From positions 754-7,250 of the forward strand of contig JANLFZ010000017.1 in assembly GCA_024653385.1 (NCBI GenBank): a stretch of DNA of 6,497 nt. The letters run 5' to 3'. The translations under genes were made by a program, and so were the position numbers. The notes under the pieces were generated by a model. That model saw only the letters and a program-made list of their open reading frames with translations. It ran no database searches and was not told the origin of the DNA. How positions within the stretch are numbered: the stretch's first letter is position 1; the number at the start of each line of letters is the position of its first letter. Of the stretch, positions 1 to 6,497 are shown piece by piece. This stretch comes from Thermoguttaceae bacterium (lineage in GTDB: Bacteria > Planctomycetota > Planctomycetia > Pirellulales > Thermoguttaceae).

Positions 1-372
1 ATCTCCGACCACGATGATCAGTTGACGGGAGGAGATGAAAAGCTCGTTCCGCAGTTGGGAACTCGCGGCCGGTTGCCCGTTGAAGTAATGCCGTTTGCCT
101 ACCCTCTTTGCGAGCAACGACTGCGCGCACTCGATTGTCGGCCGGTGCCCTATCGTGAGGGCAGCGGTCTATTTGTGACCGACAACGGCAATTACATTCT
201 CGATTGCCAGATCCGTCCGCTTGACAATGCGCCGCAGCTAGAGGCGGAGATTCGGGCGATTCCTGGGGTCGTCGGCACGGGATTGTTCCTCAAGATGGCG
301 GACATCGTGCTGGTCGGAGACCAGGCGGGTTTTCGGCTTATCGAGGAAAGGCGGCGCCCGCACCCGATGTGA
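1..372 (+). CDS. rpiA: Ribose-5-phosphate isomerase A, C-terminal half (5' end outside window)
   Basis: RpiA is the cytoplasmic enzyme that interconverts ribose-5-phosphate and ribulose-5-phosphate in the non-oxidative pentose phosphate pathway. The frame is open from base 1 and stops with TGA at 370-372, giving 123 codons, about half of a usual 220-240-residue RpiA. Visible family signatures are DEKLVPQLG (34-60), whose Lys lies in the region of the conserved active-site lysine; LPVEVMPFA (73-99); VTDNGNYILD (175-204); and IPGVVGTGLF (259-288). The last is the typical C-terminal stretch before the final strand. A TTG at 22 could formally start an ORF, but a protein beginning there would lack the whole N-terminal sugar-phosphate-binding half, so I treat the gene as cut by the window edge. 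The roughly ten codons before DEKLV do not look like the hydrophobic strand expected there (see findings). The next gene, pgi, follows after 26 bases, so the two are probably co-transcribed. Identity is confident; the 5' end cannot be judged. Confidence 0.9.
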   Translation: MSDHDDQLTGGDEKLVPQLGTRGRLPVEVMPFAYPLCEQRLRALDCRPVPYREGSGLFVTDNGNYILDCQIRPLDNAPQLEAEIRAIPGVVGTGLFLKMADIVLVGDQAGFRLIEERRRPHPM

Positions 373-387
373 GTCTTGGGTCGACTG

Positions 388-394
388 AAGGGAG
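388..394 (+). promoter_or_regulatory. Ribosome binding site of pgi
   Basis: The sequence AAGGGAG ends four bases before the ATG at 399. It decides the start of pgi. The same frame is open further upstream from a GTG at 369, which overlaps the rpiA stop codon by four bases (GTGA). That GTG has no purine-rich site in front of it and would add only ten residues with no family similarity. Confidence 0.7.
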
Positions 395-398
395 AACC

Positions 399-1973
399 AT
401 GAATTCGGAAGAACTATGGCAGCGGCACCAGCGCTACCTGTGCCGCGCTGCGGCCCTCGGATTGGCGCTGGACATCAGCCGAATGCGGTTCGAGGATGGC
501 TTTTTCGAGCGGATGACACAACCGATGCAGCGTGCGTTCGAGGCCATGGACGCGCTGGAGCGCGGGGCGATCGCCAACCCCGACGAAAACCGCATGGTGG
601 GGCACTACTGGCTCCGCGCGCCGGAGCGGGCGCCCACGCCGGAAATCGCGACTGCGATCCGCAAGACGGTGACTGACGTGAAGTCGTTCGCCGCCGCCGT
701 GCATTGCGGCGCCGTTCGTCCTCCCTCCGCCGCGAGGTTCTCGCGAGTCCTCTCCATCGGCATAGGCGGCTCGGCGCTGGGTCCGATGTTCGTTGCCGAC
801 GCGCTTGGCCAACCGGCCAACGACCGAATGACAATCGAGTTTATCGACAACACGGACCCGGACGGCATCGCCCGTACCCTGGAAGGGCTGACCGGACGGC
901 TCGGTGAGACGCTGTGCATCGTCACTTCGAAGAGTGGCGGCACGCCGGAGACACGGAATGGCATGCTGCTGGTGGCCGAGGCATACCACGCGGCGGGCCT
1001 TGACTTCCCCCGACACGCTGTGGCCATCACGATGCCCGGGTCCAAGATGGACCGGACCGCTACTGAGCAAGGCTGGCTCTCTCGCTTCCCCATGTTCGAC
1101 TGGGTCGGTGGCCGGACCAGCGTGCTGTCGGCTGTTGCGCTTTTGCCGGCCGCGCTGCAGGGATTAGACATCGACGGCCTGCTGGGCGGTGCCGCTGCCT
1201 GCGACGAGGCCACTCGCCAGCACGATTTGTGGAGCAACCCGGCAGCCCTCATGGCCCTGATGTGGTATCACGTCACCGACGGCAAGGGCCGCAAGGACAT
1301 GGTTGTCCTCCCTTATAAGGACCGGCTACTGCTCTTCAGCCGCTATCTTCAGCAACTGATCATGGAGTCGCTGGGCAAGCAACTCGACTTGCAGGGTCGG
1401 CGCGTCGAACAGGGACTGACCGTCTATGGGAACAAGGGCTCCACCGACCAGCATGCCTACGTCCAGCAACTGCGCGAGGGAGTCCCCAACTTCTTCACGG
1501 TGTTCATCCGTGTCTTGGAATCGGGCGGGTCTGCCCAAGAGGTCGAGGCCGGTGTCACGGCTGGCGACTACTTGCACGGCTTCCTCCTGGGCACGCGCGC
1601 GGCCCTGTTCGAGAACGACCGCGAGTCCATGACCATCACGGTTCCGCGCGTCGATGCGCGGGTGGTGGGTGGACTGATTGCCCTTTTCGAGCGAGCGGTG
1701 GGGCTGTACGCCAGCCTGATCAACGTCAACGCTTACCACCAGCCCGGAGTCGAGGCCGGCAAGAAGGCGGCCGCCTCGGTTCTGGCGCTGCAAGGCAAAG
1801 TCGCGGCAGCGATCTCGCCGACTCCGCAGACCGCCGAAGCGATTGCCGCCAAGATCGGCGCCCAAGACCAAGTCGAGACCGTTTACCTGCTGCTCGAACA
1901 CCTGGCGGCCAACGGCCGCGCACGAATGGTCCACCTTGCTGAACCTGGTCAGGCTGCTTTTGTCCGGACGTGA
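399..1973 (+). CDS. pgi: Glucose-6-phosphate isomerase
   Basis: This cytoplasmic enzyme interconverts glucose-6-phosphate and fructose-6-phosphate, linking glycolysis and gluconeogenesis to the pentose phosphate pathway. The protein is 524 residues with two SIS folds. Sugar-phosphate-binding motifs are SIGIGGSALGP (119-129) and TSKSGGTPET (176-185). GGRTSVLS (237-244) follows. MESLGK (322-327) carries the expected catalytic base Glu323. The segment around GSTDQHAYVQQL (347-358) carries the expected ring-opening His352, and VEAGKKAA (451-458) carries Lys455, matching the C-terminal active-site lysine. I see no missing key residue. Beyond the isomerase core, residues about 459-524 form an additional tail with a predicted helix-turn-helix look (TAEAIAAKIGA, then VETVYLLLEHLAANGR), of the kind seen in PGIs related to transaldolase-PGI fusions. 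The ATG at 399 is chosen for its ribosome binding site and the W/H-rich N-terminus that follows. The gene lies 26 bases after rpiA and 19 bases before HAD-tal, so it is probably the middle of an operon. Function is very secure; the role of the tail is inference. Confidence 0.94.
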   Translation: MNSEELWQRHQRYLCRAAALGLALDISRMRFEDGFFERMTQPMQRAFEAMDALERGAIANPDENRMVGHYWLRAPERAPTPEIATAIRKTVTDVKSFAAAVHCGAVRPPSAARFSRVLSIGIGGSALGPMFVADALGQPANDRMTIEFIDNTDPDGIARTLEGLTGRLGETLCIVTSKSGGTPETRNGMLLVAEAYHAAGLDFPRHAVAITMPGSKMDRTATEQGWLSRFPMFDWVGGRTSVLSAVALLPAALQGLDIDGLLGGAAACDEATRQHDLWSNPAALMALMWYHVTDGKGRKDMVVLPYKDRLLLFSRYLQQLIMESLGKQLDLQGRRVEQGLTVYGNKGSTDQHAYVQQLREGVPNFFTVFIRVLESGGSAQEVEAGVTAGDYLHGFLLGTRAALFENDRESMTITVPRVDARVVGGLIALFERAVGLYASLINVNAYHQPGVEAGKKAAASVLALQGKVAAAISPTPQTAEAIAAKIGAQDQVETVYLLLEHLAANGRARMVHLAEPGQAAFVRT

Positions 1974-1983
1974 TGGGAAAGCG

Positions 1984-1988
1984 AGGAG
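1984..1988 (+). promoter_or_regulatory. Ribosome binding site of the HAD-transaldolase gene
   Basis: AGGAG lies four bases before the ATG at 1993, inside the 19-base gap after pgi. It fixes the start there. The same frame is open as far back as 1843, but that stretch overlaps the end of pgi and reads as an out-of-frame shadow with no HAD similarity. Confidence 0.7.
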
Positions 1989-1992
1989 CGAA

Positions 1993-3924
1993 ATGGAACT
2001 CAATCCTGTGCGGGCTACTCAATCGATCTCTGCGGTACTAACCGATGTCGACGGTACGCTTGTGACCAAGGACAAGGTACTGACCGAGCGTGCGTTGAAG
2101 GCCGTTAGGCATCTCCGCGAGCGCGGGATCGTCTTCACTATTACCAGCGGGCGTCCGCCCCGTGGAATGCGGATGCTCGTCGAGCCGCTCGGCCTGACGA
2201 TGCCGATGGCCGCATTCAACGGGGGCGTGATCGTGCTCCCCGACATGTCCGTGCTCGACGAGCGTCAGTTGCCCGACTACTTGCTGCCGGCCCTCATCGA
2301 CATGATTCTAGCGCACGGTCTCGATGTGTGGCTGTTTCGCTCGACCGATTGGTACGTCCGCTCTCGGGACGCGCCGCGGGTGGATCGCGAGGCTTCGACC
2401 ATTCAGTTCCCGCCGGTCGTGCTGCCGACGTTCGACGATGTGCTCAGCGGAATCGTGAAAATCGTCGGCGTCAACGAGGACCACCCCCGCGTCGCAGCGT
2501 GCGAGGCGGCGGTTCAGACGGCGTTTGGCACGCAGGTCTCCGCTGCGCGGTCGCAGCCGCACTACCTTGACGTGACGCATCCGATGGCCAACAAGGGCGT
2601 GGTGATCGAGCGACTGTCGCGATATCTGGGAATCCCGCTAGACCGCATCGCCACGCTCGGCGACCAACCGAACGACGTACTGATGTTCAAGAAGAGCGGT
2701 CTGAGCATCGCAATGGGCAATGCGAGCGAGGAGGTGAAGCGGCAAGCCACGTTCGTGACGACCTCTTTCGGCGAAGAAGGTTTCGCGAACGCCGTGGAAC
2801 AGTTCATCCTGCCGCAGGCCGAACCCGCCAGCGGGCCAGCGGTGAAAGCCACCGGGCAACTCCATCGGCTGGGTCAGAGCCTCTGGCTCGACAATATCAC
2901 GCGCGACCTGCTGAGCAGTGGCACGCTCCAGCGCTACATCGACGAACTGTCGGTGACGGGGCTGACCTCGAATCCGACCATCTTCGAGTACGCGATCAAG
3001 AACAGCTCGGCGTACGACGCGGCGATCGGCGGGCAGACTGCGCAAGGCAGGTCAGTTGAAGAGCTGTTTTTCGAACTCGCGATCGATGACCTCACCCGGG
3101 CAGCGGACCTGTTTCGCCCCATCTATGATCGAACCAATGGCGTGGACGGGTGGGTGTCGCTGGAAGTGTCGCCGCTGCTGGCGTACGACACTGCCGGCAC
3201 GCTCGCCGCTGCCAAGGATCTCTTCGCCAGGGCAGGCCGTCCCAATCTGATGATCAAGATTCCCGGGACCCCGGAGGGACTGCCCGCCATCGAAGAGGCG
3301 ATCTTCTCGGGGGTGCCGATCAACGTGACTTTGTTGTTCTCCCGCGAGCACTACTTTGCCGCAGCCGAAGCGTTCCTGCGCGGCATCGAGCGCCGCATGG
3401 ACGACGGCCTCAAGGCGGACGTCGCGTCGGTGGCCTCGGTGTTCGTCAGCCGGTGGGACTCGGCCGTCGCGGCCAAGGTGCCCGCCGAACTCCGATCGCG
3501 GCTCGGCATCGCCGCGGCCAAGCGCACCTACAAGGCGTACCGCAGTCTACTGAGTTCTCCACGCTGGCAGCGGATCTACAACGCCGGCGCCCGGCCCCAG
3601 CGTCTCTTGTGGGCGAGCACGGGGACCAAGGATCCGGCGGCTTCCGACGTGATGTACGTCAAGGCTCTGGCCGCACCGTTCACCGTCAATACGATGCCCG
3701 AGGGCACCCTCAAAGCCCTGGCAAATCACGGCGATATCCCGACGCTCCTCCGGGCAGACGGAGGGGACTGCGAAGAAGTGTTGGCGCGGTTCGCCGGCGC
3801 CGGCATCGATATCTATGCCCTGGCTAACCAACTCCAGCACGAGGGCGCGAAGTCGTTCGTGAAATCCTGGAACGGACTCATGACGGTCATTGCCTCCAAG
3901 ACCGCCGCTCTCGCAAAAGGCTGA
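1993..3924 (+). CDS. tal: Fusion protein: Cof-type HAD phosphatase + transaldolase
   Basis: The 643-residue protein has two enzyme domains in one uninterrupted frame. Residues about 13-272 are a HAD-IIB (Cof-type) phosphatase: DVDGT with nucleophile Asp18 and acid/base Asp20, motif II SGRP with Ser52, Lys201 in ANKG, and GDQPND with Asp224 and Asp228. A cap of the C2 kind fits the spacing between motifs II and III. An Ala/Pro-rich linker (about 273-288) leads to a full-length transaldolase (about 289-643, coding 2857-3921) of the long type of about 350 residues. Its signatures are LWLDNI with Asp300, TSNPTIF with Asn327, Glu391 in SLEVSP, Schiff-base Lys422 in MIKIPGT, Thr446 in NVTLLFS, Ser482 and Arg487 in ASVFVSRWD, and NTMPEGTL near the end. 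The transaldolase moves dihydroxyacetone between sedoheptulose-7-phosphate/glyceraldehyde-3-phosphate and erythrose-4-phosphate/fructose-6-phosphate. The HAD substrate is unknown; a sugar phosphate is a reasonable guess. All key residues of both domains are present, so both should be active. There is no signal peptide or membrane segment. The gene probably shares an operon with pgi, 19 bases upstream. Confidence 0.93.
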   Translation: MELNPVRATQSISAVLTDVDGTLVTKDKVLTERALKAVRHLRERGIVFTITSGRPPRGMRMLVEPLGLTMPMAAFNGGVIVLPDMSVLDERQLPDYLLPALIDMILAHGLDVWLFRSTDWYVRSRDAPRVDREASTIQFPPVVLPTFDDVLSGIVKIVGVNEDHPRVAACEAAVQTAFGTQVSAARSQPHYLDVTHPMANKGVVIERLSRYLGIPLDRIATLGDQPNDVLMFKKSGLSIAMGNASEEVKRQATFVTTSFGEEGFANAVEQFILPQAEPASGPAVKATGQLHRLGQSLWLDNITRDLLSSGTLQRYIDELSVTGLTSNPTIFEYAIKNSSAYDAAIGGQTAQGRSVEELFFELAIDDLTRAADLFRPIYDRTNGVDGWVSLEVSPLLAYDTAGTLAAAKDLFARAGRPNLMIKIPGTPEGLPAIEEAIFSGVPINVTLLFSREHYFAAAEAFLRGIERRMDDGLKADVASVASVFVSRWDSAVAAKVPAELRSRLGIAAAKRTYKAYRSLLSSPRWQRIYNAGARPQRLLWASTGTKDPAASDVMYVKALAAPFTVNTMPEGTLKALANHGDIPTLLRADGGDCEEVLARFAGAGIDIYALANQLQHEGAKSFVKSWNGLMTVIASKTAALAKG

Positions 3925-3958
3925 ATTGAATGTCGCTATTTGAAATGATCGCGAATGT

Positions 3959-4004
3959 GACTTGGCGAGTGGAAAACGTGGCAGCGCTCGCCAGTCGTCC
4001 ACTC
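3959..4004 (+). repeat. Two overlapping, mutually exclusive inverted repeats in the tal-xfp gap
   Basis: In the 114-base gap, GACTTGGCGAG (3959-3969) can pair with CTCGCCAGTC (3987-3996), forming a ten-base-pair stem with one bulged T and a 17-base loop. A second perfect seven-base repeat, GAGTGGA (3967-3973) with TCCACTC (3998-4004), shares bases 3967-3969 with the first, so only one stem can form in full at a time. Neither is followed by a run of T, so this is not a standard intrinsic terminator. It could be an RNA processing or stability element, an attenuator-like switch ahead of xfp, a protein-binding site, or chance in GC-rich DNA. The pairing is seen directly; any role is inference. 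Confidence 0.45.
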
Positions 4005-4026
4005 CTCAAGCCTGCCGCCTAACCAC

Positions 4027-4032
4027 AAGGGA
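4027..4032 (+). promoter_or_regulatory. Ribosome binding site of xfp
   Basis: AAGGGA ends six bases before the ATG at 4039 and supports that start. Another ATG at 4032 overlaps the site, but in its frame it reaches a stop after eight codons (4056-4058) and has no site of its own, so it is not the start of xfp. Confidence 0.65.
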
Positions 4033-4038
4033 TGACCC

Positions 4039-6497
4039 ATGACACCGACAAACCCTGACGGGACACGGAAGACCGCACGCGGCAGCAAGGCCGCGGCGGG
4101 CCCCCTCTCCGCCGAGGAACTCCGCAAGATGGACGCCTACTGGCGGGCCTCCAACTACCTGTCCGTCGGCCAGATCTACCTGCTCGACAACCCGCTCCTG
4201 CGCGAGCGGCTCAAGCGGGAGCACATTAAGCCGCGGCTGCTCGGTCACTGGGGCACATCACCGGGCCTGAACATGCTTTGCGTGCATCTCAATCGGGTCA
4301 TCAATCGCGATGACCTGAACGTGATCTACATCATCGGCCCGGGGCATGGCGGTCCGTCCCTGGTCGCTCACGCCTACCTGGAGGGCACCTATAGCGAGGT
4401 GTACCCGAACGTCAGCCAGGATGTGGAAGGGATGAAGAAGCTGTTCAGACAGTTCAGTTTCCCAGGTGGCATCCCCAGCCACGTCGCTCCCGAGACGCCC
4501 GGCAGCATCCACGAGGGCGGTGAACTTGGGTACGCTTTGAGCCACGCCTACGGCGCTGCGTTCGATAACCCGGACCTGATCGTCGCCTGCATCGTCGGCG
4601 ACGGAGAGGCTGAAACTGGGCCGCTCGCCACGGGGTGGCACGGCAACAAGTTCCTCAATCCAGCCCGGGATGGGTGCGTCCTCCCGATCCTCCATCTGAA
4701 TGGCTACAAAATCGCCAACCCTTGCCTCCTGGCCCGCATTCCCAAAGACGAATTGCAGAAGTTCTTCGAAGGGATGGGCTACAAGCCGCACTTCGTCGAA
4801 GGACATGACCCGGAGGCGGTTCACCAGCAGCTTGCCGGCGCGCTGGACACCGTGGTGGCGGAGATCAAGCAGATCTGGGCCAATGCGCGCACCAACGGCG
4901 TCGTCAAGCGTCCTGCCTGGCCGATGATCGTCTTCCGCACGCCGAAGGGGTGGACCTGCCCGCCCGAGATCGACGGGAAGAAGTGCGAAGACTACTGGCG
5001 CAGCCACCAGGTCCCGATGAGTGACATGGACAAGCCCGAGCACATCAGAATCCTCGAACGGTGGATGAAGAGTTACCGCCCGGAGGAGCTGTTCGACGCC
5101 GAGGGCCGGCTTAAGCCCGAGCTGGCCGAGCTGGCGCCGAAAGGCCACCGCCGGATGAGCGACAACCCGCACGCCAACGGCGGCCTGTTGCTCCGCGATC
5201 TGAAGATGCCGGACTTCCGCGACTACGCCGTCAAGGTGCCGAAGCCCGGCGCGGTCACCGCCGAGTCGACGCGCGCGATGGGGACGTTCCTGCGCGATGT
5301 GATGAAACTGAATCTCAGCACGCGGAACTTCCGCCTCTTCAGCCCCGACGAGAACAACTCGAACCGCTGGCAGGACGTGCTGGAGGTCACCAACCGCTGT
5401 TACATGGCCGACATTCTCCCCGAAGACGACCACCTCGCGCCGGACGGCCGCGTGATGGAAGTGCTCAGCGAGCATCAATGCCAAGGCTGGCTGGAGGGGT
5501 ATCTGCTCACCGGCCGCCACGGGTTTTTCTCGTGCTACGAGGCCTTCATCCACATCGTCGATTCGATGTTCAATCAGCACGCCAAGTGGCTGAAGGTCTG
5601 CAATCACATCCCTTGGCGGCGGCCGGTCGCGTCGTTGAATTATCTGCTCAGCTCGCACGTCTGGCGGCAGGACAACAACGGGTTCTCGCATCAAGACCCC
5701 GGCTTCATCGACCACGTCGTCAACAAAAGGGCCGAAGTCGTCCGCGTCTACCTGCCGCCCGACGCCAACACGCTGCTGAGCGTCACCGATCACTGCCTTC
5801 GCAGCCGCAACTACGTCAACGTCATCGTGGCGGGCAAGCAGCCGGCCCCGCAGTGGCTGACGATGGATGAAGCCATCAAGCACTGCACCGCCGGCATCGG
5901 CATCTGGGAATGGGCCTCGAACGACAAGGGGAGTGATCCCGACGTGGTCATGGCTTGCTGCGGCGACGTGCCAACGCTCGAAGCGCTGGCCGCCGTTGAA
6001 CTGCTGCGCAAGCACGTTTCCGATTTGAAAATCCGCGTCGTCAACGTGGTCGACCTAATGAAACTGCAATCGCCGCGCCAGCATCCGCACGGCCTGCCGG
6101 ACCACGAGTTCGACGCGCTCTTCACGACGGACAAGCCGGTCATCTTCGCGTTCCACGGCTACCCGTCGTTGATCCATCGGCTGACATACAGCCGCAACGG
6201 TCACAGGAACCTGCACGTGCGCGGGTACCAAGAGGTGGGTACGACCACCACGCCGTTCGACATGGTCGTGCTCAACGAGTTGGATCGCTTCTCGCTGGTC
6301 ACCGAAGTGATCGACCGCGTCCCACAACTGGCCTCGCGGGCCGCCTACGCCAAGCAGGCAATCCGCGACAAGCTGCTGGAGCACAAGCAATACATCGCCA
6401 GGTACGGCGACGACATGCCCGATATCGCGGGCTGGAAATGGAACCACCAGGTCTCCGCGACGATACGCGGCACGTCCACCGAAGGGGACAACGTTTG
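4039..6497 (+). CDS. xfp: Xylulose-5-phosphate/fructose-6-phosphate phosphoketolase
   Basis: This thiamine-diphosphate enzyme splits xylulose-5-phosphate (to glyceraldehyde-3-phosphate) and often fructose-6-phosphate (to erythrose-4-phosphate) with phosphate, giving acetyl-phosphate. I read 819 sense codons without a stop; the final bases TG may begin a TGA just beyond the window, so the gene is complete or nearly so. Usual family length is about 790-830. Landmarks in order: YLSVGQIYL (42-50); GHWGTSPGLN with His70 (69-78); GPGHGGP with His103 (100-106); PSHVAPETPG with His148 (146-155); the thiamine-diphosphate motif GDGEAETG (187-194); HLNGYKIANP (219-228); His323 in YWRSHQVP; SPDE with Glu438; LSEHQ with Glu478; and HVWRQDNNGFSHQDPG with His551 (540-555). 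These match the residues known to be essential in bifidobacterial phosphoketolase. A basic, low-complexity N-terminus of about 22 residues precedes the core, and about 17 residues follow the usual DMP...WKW ending. Dual substrate use cannot be read from sequence. The 114-base gap upstream leaves room for separate control. Confidence 0.95.
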   Translation, partial: MTPTNPDGTRKTARGSKAAAGPLSAEELRKMDAYWRASNYLSVGQIYLLDNPLLRERLKREHIKPRLLGHWGTSPGLNMLCVHLNRVINRDDLNVIYIIGPGHGGPSLVAHAYLEGTYSEVYPNVSQDVEGMKKLFRQFSFPGGIPSHVAPETPGSIHEGGELGYALSHAYGAAFDNPDLIVACIVGDGEAETGPLATGWHGNKFLNPARDGCVLPILHLNGYKIANPCLLARIPKDELQKFFEGMGYKPHFVEGHDPEAVHQQLAGALDTVVAEIKQIWANARTNGVVKRPAWPMIVFRTPKGWTCPPEIDGKKCEDYWRSHQVPMSDMDKPEHIRILERWMKSYRPEELFDAEGRLKPELAELAPKGHRRMSDNPHANGGLLLRDLKMPDFRDYAVKVPKPGAVTAESTRAMGTFLRDVMKLNLSTRNFRLFSPDENNSNRWQDVLEVTNRCYMADILPEDDHLAPDGRVMEVLSEHQCQGWLEGYLLTGRHGFFSCYEAFIHIVDSMFNQHAKWLKVCNHIPWRRPVASLNYLLSSHVWRQDNNGFSHQDPGFIDHVVNKRAEVVRVYLPPDANTLLSVTDHCLRSRNYVNVIVAGKQPAPQWLTMDEAIKHCTAGIGIWEWASNDKGSDPDVVMACCGDVPTLEALAAVELLRKHVSDLKIRVVNVVDLMKLQSPRQHPHGLPDHEFDALFTTDKPVIFAFHGYPSLIHRLTYSRNGHRNLHVRGYQEVGTTTTPFDMVVLNELDRFSLVTEVIDRVPQLASRAAYAKQAIRDKLLEHKQYIARYGDDMPDIAGWKWNHQVSATIRGTSTEGDNV

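Noticed and set aside
369..398. GTG at 369 as the start of pgi, overlapping the rpiA stop by four bases.
   Set aside because: A GTGA overlap would suit translational coupling, but there is no ribosome binding site before it, and the ATG at 399 has AAGGGAG directly upstream. The extra ten residues show no similarity to PGI.
414..1252. Overlapping minus-strand open frames of more than 200 codons opposite pgi, and another at 1326-2003.
   Set aside because: They are antisense to a gene whose catalytic motifs are all intact, have no ribosome binding site I can support, and translate to Arg/Pro/Ser-rich sequence typical of shadow frames.
1904..1920. GC-rich inverted repeat (GGCGGCC...GGCCGC) near the end of pgi.
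   Set aside because: It lies inside coding sequence for the conserved LAANGR segment and is explained by Ala/Gly/Arg codons in GC-rich DNA.
3925..3985. Possible sigma-70 promoter for xfp in the relatively AT-rich start of the gap (TTGAAT at 3926, TTGAAA at 3940).
   Set aside because: No credible -10 hexamer lies 16-18 bases downstream of either candidate -35 box, so I cannot support a promoter call, although a promoter of another class could be there.
3959..4004. Intrinsic transcription terminator after HAD-tal.
   Set aside because: Stems can form, but there is no T-rich tract after either of them, and the first loop is long. It is reported only as inverted repeats.
4032..4058. Eight-codon mini-ORF overlapping the xfp start.
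   Set aside because: It has no ribosome binding site of its own (its ATG overlaps the xfp site) and such short overlaps arise easily by chance.
4258..6015. Very long open frame (585 codons) on the minus strand opposite xfp.
   Set aside because: It lies wholly within the confidently identified phosphoketolase gene and runs in a codon phase that high-GC coding DNA often leaves open on the other strand. Its translation is rich in V, A, R, H and D with no recognisable motif or domain.

Overview
The window lies in a GC-rich bacterial genome (roughly 60% or a little more by eye). It carries four genes, all on the + strand and closely packed, and all belong to sugar-phosphate metabolism. In order they are: the C-terminal half of ribose-5-phosphate isomerase A (rpiA, cut by the left edge), glucose-6-phosphate isomerase (pgi), a two-domain protein joining a Cof-type HAD phosphatase to a transaldolase (HAD-tal), and xylulose-5-phosphate/fructose-6-phosphate phosphoketolase (xfp, essentially complete at the right edge). 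There are no rRNA or tRNA genes, insertion sequences, CRISPR arrays or phage genes. The host cannot be named from the sequence. High GC, a long phosphoketolase and a PGI with an extra C-terminal tail would fit several environmental phyla, and I do not assign one.

Layout: rpiA ends at 372, and pgi starts 26 bases later at 399 behind a good ribosome binding site. pgi ends at 1973, and HAD-tal starts 19 bases later at 1993, also behind a ribosome binding site. These three genes look like one transcription unit. A 114-base gap (3925-4038) follows. It is less GC-rich at its start and contains two overlapping inverted repeats that cannot both fold at once. xfp starts at 4039 and stays open to the last base; the final two bases, TG, could be the start of its stop codon.

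How the genes work together: PGI links glucose-6-phosphate to fructose-6-phosphate, RpiA links ribulose-5-phosphate to ribose-5-phosphate, and transaldolase exchanges carbons among fructose-6-phosphate, erythrose-4-phosphate, sedoheptulose-7-phosphate and glyceraldehyde-3-phosphate. Phosphoketolase cleaves xylulose-5-phosphate and/or fructose-6-phosphate to acetyl-phosphate. With a transketolase and pentose-phosphate epimerase from elsewhere in the genome, this set would support a phosphoketolase bypass or a non-oxidative-glycolysis-like cycle. The most unusual item is the HAD-transaldolase fusion; all the recognised catalytic residues of both domains are present. No wholly new system is evident: the enzymes are familiar, and what is unusual is the fusion and the gene arrangement.
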